Shown here piece after piece: positions 15,801 through 23,500 of a DNA stretch of 26,872 bases. Origin of the DNA: Caryophanales bacterium UBA2289. Lineage in GTDB: Bacteria; Bacillota_I; Bacilli_A; Izemoplasmatales; Hujiaoplasmataceae. Position 1 is the first letter of the stretch, and every line of letters begins with the position of its first letter. Location: assembly GCA_002345505.1 (NCBI GenBank), contig DDWJ01000042.1, positions 1-26,872 of the forward strand, read 5' to 3'. Under the pieces are notes generated by a model, which was not told where the DNA came from, made no database searches, and saw only the letters and a list, made by a program, of their open reading frames with translations. A program made the position numbers and the translations under genes.

Positions 15801-16148
15801 AAGAATTGTTTCCTCATCTTTAGTGCCATAAGTTAATTGTAAAATCTTATCGGCAATTTCAGTTTCGGTTACTTCATCAAGATATTCGGTTAATAATGTA
15901 GCATCCACCATCATAAGTAATTGTTGGATACCATTATTTGATTTAATTTGTTCATAAATTTCTGCGTTGGTAATGGTGTAGATTACATTACCTTCAGAGT
16001 CCAATCTTTCATAGAAAACCTCATTTGGATTTTCAACGCTTGGTATTTGGGTGTTTCCAACCGTAACAGCTAGGACTACTGCGCCTATAACTACGGCTAA
16101 AACAACCGATGAGATAATGATAATCTTTTTTAATAATGGGTTATTCAT
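12825..16148 (-). CDS. Large membrane-anchored foldase-like (SurA/PrsA-like) protein
   Basis: 1107-residue exported protein, anchored by one N-terminal helix (about 9-30); strongly acidic and free of Cys. After the anchor, TITNAEIYEQIKSNNGIQQLL (interrupted: about 58-78) and the following helices resemble the N-terminal domain of SurA/PrsA foldases. Residues about 239-315 hold a Tyr/Asp/Asn-rich module that also occurs in the divergent TasA-like protein. Residues about 480-570 form an Ig-like domain of the atrophied bacterial type (GATVSWVSADKTVISNTG, Trp520). Residues about 812-975 look like a stretched parvulin region, ending in VVTEFGLHLLLVE, like the V-K-T-x-x-G-Y-H-I-I strand of PrsA. 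Start set at ATG 16146-16148 with AAGGAGTGA upstream. PrsA is normally near 300 residues, so this is a remote, enlarged relative; a pure scaffold without isomerase activity is equally possible. Confidence 0.55.
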   Translation of the reverse strand: MNNPLLKKIIIISSVVLAVVIGAVVLAVTVGNTQIPSVENPNEVFYERLDSEGNVIYTITNAEIYEQIKSNNGIQQLLMMVDATLLTEYLDEVTETEIADKILQLTYGTKDEETILEIDPEDKLSMEEDFARSMVLAGYEGKEDAYASLLIAREKYAYEAYLGELTETEVATAFISSYFEDMKAINIRFTSREDALAVLRMFHLAEIDSKLAVYKGFTYNDESLKDLNGDIVDVYTTIDTFYFDENDNLNDVSEETVYTLGTNGFYTDEDDESYSLDSEGNLVDEELNIVVSKDNIFDTLEEAETHKENNTTYYYMSKTDPYDLNEDILIKNDLGEVVYTRTSNSNIYDSEMNDVTSTHDLIFNKVYKKQENVTTFTSNNTSELTEQEILNYYILMYNYVYGEYRNLLPEGSSKQSLVLLDNENLSFNFEDTKEKSAALATYIFKTISQLNDKVYSSRPQSVSASSATFYYMTFKLQEPTKLNLGKTVLDLIESSIVLPETVVDDFVLPTNNQYGATVSWVSADKTVISNTGEVTTPDVATIVDMSYTIKVLGETRTGKISVNVLPTGETSEVTEPVISYPSLKTLINNTAIYNELSASLVDDKVYGSSGATNISKKLVAMRNEVGFEIFDYYMAQDYRETDLSFEQTNSGDKKVLARIEKTLTSEEAVEFTADDLFIYALEKNPAIYTLYASQFKELLYSEYYSEAFGDERNINKNDTARMDEMHAVVANSKQYYIYMKSLYEQYGMSYPHRSFLDYAYSQYGTKTETELLQYFINSELRPYLINEVIEEYNIVENLYDIVEDNYDNYFSLDVVQLLIFFDFDEDANPDDYNEYFDSLSVAKQDELVALIAAFENAIRDYESNFDDLVNEYFKATRTDETWGVFKQAGFLLLTENLNIQDSEDQEVTHSLNYNGEYGVKDRYVPEFTEALIELYQEYSLPQNTDLDELVSDLVVTEFGLHLLLVEQGDDFEQFSAAYSSDAEDADKYSEGVFNDSDKPTLAQIELYAQYKFYAMVYDLSDTEIEQKFNITVPKIPDSVSEALEFYFDEVISEFYVLGTVNIKMAQLLQDGNFLGNDALDMTNEELIANLVEIEEAYYGAILSKYLD

Positions 16149-16183
16149 GTTTTTGTCACTCCTTAATAATTTTCGCAATATAT

Positions 16184-16212
16184 ATCATATCATTTTTTAT
16201 GTGTAAAAACAA
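16184..16212 (-). promoter_or_regulatory. Promoter of the foldase-like gene
   Basis: Minus strand: TTGTTT (16212-16207), 17-nt spacer, TATGAT (16189-16184). The start codon lies about 36 nt downstream, preceded by AAGGAG. Confidence 0.65.
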
Positions 16213-16318
16213 CAAAAATATTGTTAATGTTTTGTGATAAAATCGAGATTTCATGATTATTTTGGTTTTATTTTCTACTTTCAATTTAAAATTCGAAAAT
16301 TAACATTTTAGTAGTTAA

Positions 16319-16339
16319 TGTAAAACCGCGGCATTTACA
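16319..16339. repeat. Inverted repeat TGTAAA-N9-TTTACA in the long intergenic region
   Basis: The 479-nt gap 16149-16627 holds two divergent promoters, this repeat, a riboswitch and a terminator; I see no gene in it. The repeat has 6-bp arms, and its centre carries CCGCGG, which is a striking GC island in AT-rich DNA. It lies between the foldase promoter and the riboswitch promoter (-35 at 16407), a plausible place for an operator. Chance is not excluded. Confidence 0.4.
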
Positions 16340-16406
16340 GTATTTCCATAATTTGATAAAATTTAACAAAAATATGAATATAATAACTAAAAATACGACA
16401 ATAATA

Positions 16407-16435
16407 TTGACAAAGGTGAGTCTTAATAATATAAT
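16407..16435 (+). promoter_or_regulatory. Consensus sigma-A promoter of the riboswitch operon
   Basis: Perfect TTGACA (16407-16412), 17-nt spacer, perfect TATAAT (16430-16435). Start of transcription is expected at about 16442-16444, that is, at the very edge of the riboswitch aptamer. Confidence 0.92.
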
Positions 16436-16443
16436 ATACTCGT

Positions 16444-16516
16444 AAATAGCAAAACTAGTGAAAGCTAGTGACGCAAAGCTATAGGGCCTTCTTCTAGATG
16501 GTAGCCAGTTGCCGTT
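16444..16516 (+). promoter_or_regulatory. Cyclic-di-GMP-I (GEMM-I) riboswitch aptamer
   Basis: The RNA has the hallmarks of the GEMM-I class. An outer stem ATAGC (16446-16450) pairs with GCTAT (16478-16482). An inner stem ACTAG (16454-16458) pairs with CTAGT (16465-16469) and is capped by the conserved GAAA tetraloop (16460-16463). GACGCAAAGC (16470-16479) is the signature joining strand. A second arm, GGGCC to GGTAGCC (16484-16506), with a CCTTC/GATGG pairing region, can act as tetraloop receptor. The 3' end GTTGCCG matches the part that holds the ligand-pairing C (C92 of the V. cholerae Vc2 RNA; about 16512 here). It senses cyclic di-GMP, and controls the three genes that follow. Confidence 0.87.
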
Positions 16517-16540
16517 GTCTTTAGGACGAGGGCATTTTTT
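16510..16540 (+). terminator. Riboswitch expression platform: intrinsic terminator overlapping the aptamer 3' end
   Basis: Left arm TGCCGTTGTC (16510-16519) pairs with GACGAGGGCA (16525-16534), with one G-G mismatch and one G-U pair; 5-nt loop; six T follow (16535-16540). The left arm uses the bases that in the aptamer contact the ligand, so the two folds exclude each other. A second copy of the right arm, GACAAGGGC plus six T, lies at 16579-16593 and could also pair with the same left arm. Confidence 0.75.
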
Positions 16541-16627
16541 ATTTCTTATTAAGAAAAAGAAGATGCTCAAAAGTGATAGACAAGGGCTTTTTTGTATAAA
16601 AGACATTCTTAGAAAGGTAAAGAAAAT

Positions 16628-17536
16628 ATGTTTGAACGAACTAAAAAACAATATATATTTTCTTTGATATTGTTAGTTTTAACAATTTCGTCTTTTGTCT
16701 TTGTCACTTATGCCTGGTTTACAACTAGATTAGAACAAAGCATCGATTATGAAACTGATATGGGTGTTGTAGATGTTGAATTGGATATTTATTTTCATGA
16801 TGGAACAACAAGATTAATGTCGGCTTCACAAGTCGAAATTGCTCCTGGAGTTTATAAACCAGGGGTTTATTTGGTTAATATTGATAATGAAACAGCTGAC
16901 GATTTTATTGAAAACTTTAGAATAGATGTTTCGGTCCAAAGTAATGTTCCAACATATTTCAGAGTTAAAATATTTAAGCAATTAACCTTAACATATACGG
17001 ACTATTTGGGAGATGTAACCGAGTTGTCAGTATATATGAATGATGATATTATGAGAGAGTTAACGCTTTATTATGGATCTAATTGGTATATAGATTCCAA
17101 TGAAACTGCTTATTATTATGATATCAATAACGACATTAGAGATTCTTCCGGAACAGTTATCTATGAATTTGTAAGTACCGGAGTTTATACCGATGCTGCA
17201 ACTCAAACAGAAGATTTTTATATTAAATCAGCTGGTAATCTAGAGGATGCAGACGTTGATGGTAACCTTGTGATTAGGGGTTCAAATATTCTTGATTCTC
17301 AAGATGAAGCCATAGCTTATGAAAACCGTTATTTTAACTATATTTATTATCAATCATCAGTAAACACTTTAACAACTATACCTTTAATAGTAGCGTTTCC
17401 GCCTACCGTTAACTTTGGTTCATATCCAGATGGATACTCACTACAAATCGGTGTAACAGTTGAAGCAGTACAAGCCTTAGGTGGCCCAGAGAATGTTTGG
17501 GGTCTTGCAACACCACCTTGGGGCGGAAGTTGGTAG
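16628..17536 (+). CDS. TasA/camelysin-like surface protein with SipW-type signal peptide
   Basis: Exported protein of 302 residues, no Cys. The N-terminus has basic residues, a hydrophobic stretch (about 10-26) and then T-Y-A-W-F-T (27-32), the mark of the SipW-dependent signal class seen in TasA, camelysin and related biofilm-fibre proteins. The next 100 residues are beta-rich with I-A-P-G-x-Y and a V-x-V-x-S-N-V-P-T-Y-F-R-V-K strand pattern typical of that fold. Residues about 159-241 are an inserted Tyr/Asp/Asn-rich module shared with the divergent foldase-like protein. The C-terminus ends oddly in WGLATPPWGGSW. First gene behind the cyclic-di-GMP riboswitch, 8 nt before the giant protein gene. 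A SipW peptidase is not in this window. Fibre formation is inference. Confidence 0.7.
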   Translation: MFERTKKQYIFSLILLVLTISSFVFVTYAWFTTRLEQSIDYETDMGVVDVELDIYFHDGTTRLMSASQVEIAPGVYKPGVYLVNIDNETADDFIENFRIDVSVQSNVPTYFRVKIFKQLTLTYTDYLGDVTELSVYMNDDIMRELTLYYGSNWYIDSNETAYYYDINNDIRDSSGTVIYEFVSTGVYTDAATQTEDFYIKSAGNLEDADVDGNLVIRGSNILDSQDEAIAYENRYFNYIYYQSSVNTLTTIPLIVAFPPTVNFGSYPDGYSLQIGVTVEAVQALGGPENVWGLATPPWGGSW

Positions 17537-17544
17537 GTGAAAAT

Positions 17545-20500
17545 ATGAAAAATAATCTATTTAAACTATCAATTATAAAACATAGCTTAGTGGTATTAGT
17601 CGCTATGCTTTTTGCATTTTTAAATATTGGTTTCTTTGTGGAAATAACAGAAGCGTTACCTAATCAATTAGATCCAAGCAGATTTGTGATTTTTGACGGT
17701 ACTTATGATTGGGACGATACAATCGTTGACAAGACGGAAAGTACTGATTATATAACATATACAGAATATAGAGACACTATTTGTACCGCTGGAGCTTCCT
17801 CTTGCGATACAACAAAAATTATTCGTTTTGATACGGCAGAAGAATTATATCGTTTTTCTGTAGATGTTTCTTTCTCTGAAGTTTACATTACTGGTAATCC
17901 AACCGAAGATGTAAAGTTGAGTGATGCCAAGATTGAAGAAGTATTAGATCAACATTATGTTCTTGGTAGTAATATCGATTATTCGGTAATGAAATCAAAA
18001 ACATTTATACCAATTGGTTATATCTTCGCAGACGCAAATCCTAGTAGTCAAAGTTTTTATGAAAGATATTTCACAGGTATTTTTGATGGACAAGGATTCG
18101 AAATCAAAAACCTTTATCTATCTGGTCATGAATATTTAATATACGAAGACACTTCTAATCCAGAAACAATTGATATCGCAATGACAGAATACTATGGGAT
18201 GTTTAATTATAATGCAGGTGTTATAAAGAATATCGGATTTATCGACATGTATACTGAGTTATTAGAAATGCATCCAGATTTAACAAAAATCACAAATGTT
18301 GTTGGATTCAATATGCCGGATCCAAAAACTTGGACAGGTTCAAATTTCACAACATATGGTTCTGTAGAAAATATTTATGTTATTGATAATAGAACCAGTG
18401 TTACTGAAGCGGGTATTAGATATTTAGTCGGTACTTCTTCAGAAGATTTTGAAGCCTCTGGTATCGTACATACAAATGCGGGTAATTTTGAAAACTCATA
18501 TTTTGTTTCTAAAGTAGTAGTTAATGCTAACTTTATCAATAAGTTTACTGTTGAACCAGTATTATTTAGTAATAATGGCAATGTCATAGTCGACTTGGGA
18601 GAAGTAACCCAACAAGTAGTTAATGTTACTGGAAGTTCAAGTAATTTAGTCTACGATGACGATGTTTATTTAGATGGTGATGTTGACATTAATAATGATT
18701 CAATTACTGATTTCACTGTTAAAGTACCGGATCCTTTATTGGCCACAGGTGAACCAACAGCCGATTTAAAATCTGGAGCTTTTACCTATAATAGTGATAC
18801 TTGGTATTTTTATCCAACCGATGGTTATCCAATTCTTAAAGGTTTGGTTTACGTGGGTGGAGTTTATCAAATAGATGATGCATATGATTTGGCATTTTTC
18901 TCTAAACTATTAAATAAAAATACCGTTCTTAATGGAACGGATTTTGCTCATTCCGATTATGTTTTGACCGCTGATATTGATATGAGTGTCTTAGCTCCGG
19001 GTTCATATGTTGTACCAACAAAAATCTTTTATGGTACTTTCTCAGGCGCTAATGGAAATCCAGAAGTATTAACTGATAACTTCTATATTTATGGTCTAAC
19101 CATTAATGGTGGTTATTCGGTTAATAATGAGCATTATACAGGGCTTTTCTCTAGACTTGGTGCTGGAGCAGAGGTTAAAGATATTATATTCTCTGAGTCG
19201 ACAATCAATCTAGTAAATACCAATAGTATCTATTCGCAAACATTTTACATGGGTGCAATAGCGGGTAAGATGACTGGAGCTACAATTGAAAATGTTTTAT
19301 TAGATGTAACTCTGAATTTAGGTAATGACGCTTTAAGTAAGACATATTTAGGTAGTGTTGTTGGTAGCGGTTCTGGTATAATCAACAGAGTTTCTAATCA
19401 GGCTAATATTGATTTTGATTCTCATACATTTACTTCAGAACAAGCAGTTAATCCTGAGTATTATATCGGAGGAATTATTGGAGCTACATCAACAGATTCT
19501 ACTTTAAGCATTTATGACAGTTTAAATACAGGTGATATTTACGGATTTGAAACAACTTCAGATATCATCTTGACGTCTGGCGCTTTAGAAATTGATGTAT
19601 ATATTGGTGGAATTATCGGTAAAATTAATAATACTGAAGCTGCTATTCATAATATGGTAGCCGTTACCAATAAAGGCAATCTTTATGCTGGTAGTGTGAA
19701 AGAAAGAACTGGTGTTCCTGCTTATCAATATGTTGGTGGAGTCTTCGGAATGCTTGAAGGAAAAGCGCCAATACTTGAAGAAGGAACATCTTACCGCTTT
19801 GCAAATCTATATAATGAAGGCGAAGTTAATTATACTTATACCACAAATACGGCTGATGTGATTTCAGCTGGTATTGGTGTTTCTAAAACATCTGAATCAG
19901 TTGAGTATGGTCTTTTGTACAATCATGGCACTTTCGCTTATAGCGGAAGCACAATTTCTCCTTTTAAGTATACCGCTACTATTTATGATATTAGTACAAG
20001 TTCAATTAATTTAACTTTAACAAGAGTTTATAATGGTAGTTGTACATTTGACGGTCAAGGTGTAAAAACATCTTGTTCAAACATGAATTATGATTCGAAT
20101 ATTTATTCGAGTATTTCTCCATTTATGTATTCGGATAATAACAATAGTACATTAATTAAATACTCAGTAAATTATGCAAATATTAATTTTATGAACAACT
20201 CAGGAAATACTACGATCACAATGAGTACAACTCTGAATATTGCCGGATTAACTCTAAATACAAATGTTAATTATGAGAATGTTCATAATTATGGCGATAT
20301 CAATGTTGTTAATGTCAATTTAGGTAGTAACTCTCTATATATTTCTGGATTTTCTAAACAATTATCAACAGATAAACATATCAAGAATTCTTTAAATAGT
20401 GGAAATATTGTTTTTGCTGAAATGTCAGGTTCTGGTAACATTTACGTTGCTGGATTTGTTAATACGAACTTTGCAGGAGATTTACAAGATGAAACTCAAT

Positions 20501-23500
20501 CTCCTACACAGCCAATAGCTACTGAAGGTATTATAAACTCAATTAACTACGGAAAATTGAATTCAACTTATAATAGTACTTTGTTTGGTGTGAATGGAAC
20601 AAATAATAGCTTTGTTGGTGGATTAACGACTTTTAACAAGGGTTCAATTCAAGATTCTACCAATCTTGGAGATATTAGTGTAGCAAATACTAATACATCA
20701 GCTACTGCGACTTTTTATCCTAGTGATTCAGGTTCATATGAAGGCGGACTAATACAAACCTATACTGGAGGAGTAGTTATTGGGGGTGTAAGTGCAATGA
20801 TTCTTGATGGCAATTCAAGAATTTATGATTCGAGTAACAAAGGCGACATTATCTCTAGAGCTTATAGATTTGCTAGAGCTGGAGGAGTTCTTGGTGTTTC
20901 TTTATATCAAGAGTCAATAGCTGGGGGAATCACTTCTGGAATGGGGTTGGTTGACACAATTGAAGAATCTGTTTTGTCCAATGGACTAAACTTAGGCGAT
21001 ATAAGTGCTTTAACAAATATTATAGTCTCGTATTCTACAGCGTCTGCCACAAGAAATTTGTCTTTATTGGTTGGAAATGGAGTAACTTTCCCAGGGCAAA
21101 CATATAATAGACCTATTTCTTTATCTTATTCCGATACCATAGGTACAGAACAGAGAATACCAGTTCAATCCTCTGCAGGAGGAGTGATAGGTTATGGCTT
21201 GTCTGTGATGAAAAATATGCTTAATCACGGAACAATATCATCAACCGATGTGGCTGGTGGTGTTGTAGGTGCAACATTTGTCTTGGGTGGTTCGAATTCG
21301 CCTGTTACAATTGTCAATATTACAACCGCTGTTAACTATGGAAATATCAAGTCTATATTAACTTCATCTTTATCATCTTTGCAATACAACAATTTAACTA
21401 TGACCTCAGTTTCCAGTTTATATATGGCTGATGGTAACACTTTTATTTTCCCGACAACTTACACTAAAGAAGCCCCAAGAAATAAGAGAGGTTTTGGCGG
21501 TATATTTGGAAGACTTCAAAGAGGAAATTTGGGTGCTATGTCAGCGGAAGGAGGATCATTTGATTTCATCGTAAATGCGAATCCAAACATCGATTTGATT
21601 GGTAGAATTGACCAAGTTGGAGATTTTTCCAACACCGTTACAGCCTATAGGTTTAATGGAGCTATAGTATATTCCGCGAAACTAAACGATACAACTCAAA
21701 AGGTTTTTACAGGATTTACTTTTAATGGGAGAATTATTACTCAAGAAGTTAGCTATCTAGGATATGAAAGAATTACATGGGGAGTCTATGAACATGAATT
21801 TGTTGTAAATTATCAGGAAGGAAGTTTTAGGCAACAAGGAACTACAATGACACAGTTGAGTTTTGGTTCAACCGGACAGCAAACCGCATTATTGAGATCA
21901 AGTAGTACATCAAAACCAAATCCTCTAGGAGTTATTATTAACGGTTCAGGTTCTTATGTTTACTCAAATTTAATTCCTTGGATTACTGAAGATCCGAATG
22001 ATGTTAATCTAACTGAGGATTGGACAGATCCGTTGTTAGGGAATGAAGAACGCGAGTATATGTATGGTCCTTACTTCCCTATGAGAGTTGAGGAAGACTT
22101 GACCAAGTTTATTTATTATGCTGAATATGACTTGTTAGCAGATAGATTTAGAAGCATCTCAGATGGAGGAACTGGAACCAATGTTAGAGAAAACGGTATG
22201 TATGTTCTCTCAACAACTGCCGGTCAAGAGTTTGGTGCCGTTTTGCCAAGAAATATAAGCCCTGCGGACATCGAGTTAATAAATGAAGACTTAAATCTAT
22301 CGATTATAGAACTCGATTATGATAATTTAGCTCCTTCACAGACCAATAATCTTTATCAACCTATCATTGATCAGTATGAGGCTTTATACCAAACAAGATA
22401 TAACGATAAAGCTGAACTTACAGAATCGTCATTACAAAATTTAACTTTAGTTGAAGATGGTGGTAGTAATACGATTCTATCTTTACCCGATATTGACTAT
22501 GACAATAAAGAAATTACCTTCACTATAAGTATGGAGGCTTTTAATCCTTCTTTAAATACTGCTAGCTTCAATATCTATGATGCTCTAATATCTTCAAATG
22601 CTTTGATTGGTGTTAGACCAGCTGATTTTACAATGGATGATTTAATAATAACCGAATATATAGAAGGATCATCGTTTAATAAAGCAATTGAGATTTATAA
22701 TGGAACAGGGTCAAGTGTCGACTTGTCAACATATTCCATTCAAATTTATTATAATGGAAACATAACACCTGGAAGTACGATTAATTTAAGTGGATCATTA
22801 GCAAATGGTGAGGTTTTTGTTGTGGCTCACACATCTGCTAATGCTACAATTTTAGCTGCAGCAGATTTAACCACTGGGTCTTATTCGCCAAATGGTAATG
22901 ATGCAATAGTGTTAAGAAATGGAAGTGCTGTTATTGATAGTATTGGAGAAGTAGGTGACGATACAGTCTATGCAGAGGATGTTACTTTAACAAGAAAATT
23001 ATTGTTGAGAGACACTAATCATCAGGATTCATATTCTGTAGAATATTACTGGGAAACATATGATATAGACACTGCCAATTACATCGGAGATTATACATTT
23101 GATTTAGAATCTCTTAGTAGTTTGCTGTATTTTGAACGTTATGACGAAATTTCTACAGACTACCCTGCTTTATTAGATATTACATTACCTAGTCAAAGTA
23201 TTTCTTCAGAAACAACACCGCAATCTTTAGGATACTTTAGCGTTTACTCAGAAGCATTTATAAATGATCCTATTTTTGCTGAAACATTCTATTATAATGA
23301 TTATCAAGTGTTTATCATTTTTACCCCAAATATTAATAATACTGGGGGAACTACAGGAATACAATATGTATCATTTAATGGTGGCGGTAACACCGGCCCT
23401 TTATCATCTTATACTAATCCACAACCATCATCCATAGATATAAGCGGTAATGGTGATGTAACTTATAATGGTAGTTTAAAACTAATCTTCAATGATGGAA

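Noticed and set aside
16439..16530. Pairing of CTCGT (16439-16443) with ACGAG (16526-16530) as an antiterminator stem
   Set aside because: The promoter puts the transcript start at about 16442-16444, so most of the left strand is not in the RNA.
16286..16651. Minus-strand open frame of 121 codons across the intergenic region
   Set aside because: It covers the antisense of the riboswitch and the consensus promoter, has no family likeness and no convincing ribosome binding site.
17497..17544. N-terminal extension of the giant protein from a TTG
   Set aside because: It overlaps the end of the previous gene and would precede a normal signal peptide; the ATG at 17545 has its own AGGTGA.
18375..18587. 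Minus-strand frame inside the giant gene
   Set aside because: Antisense shadow with no start signal or family.
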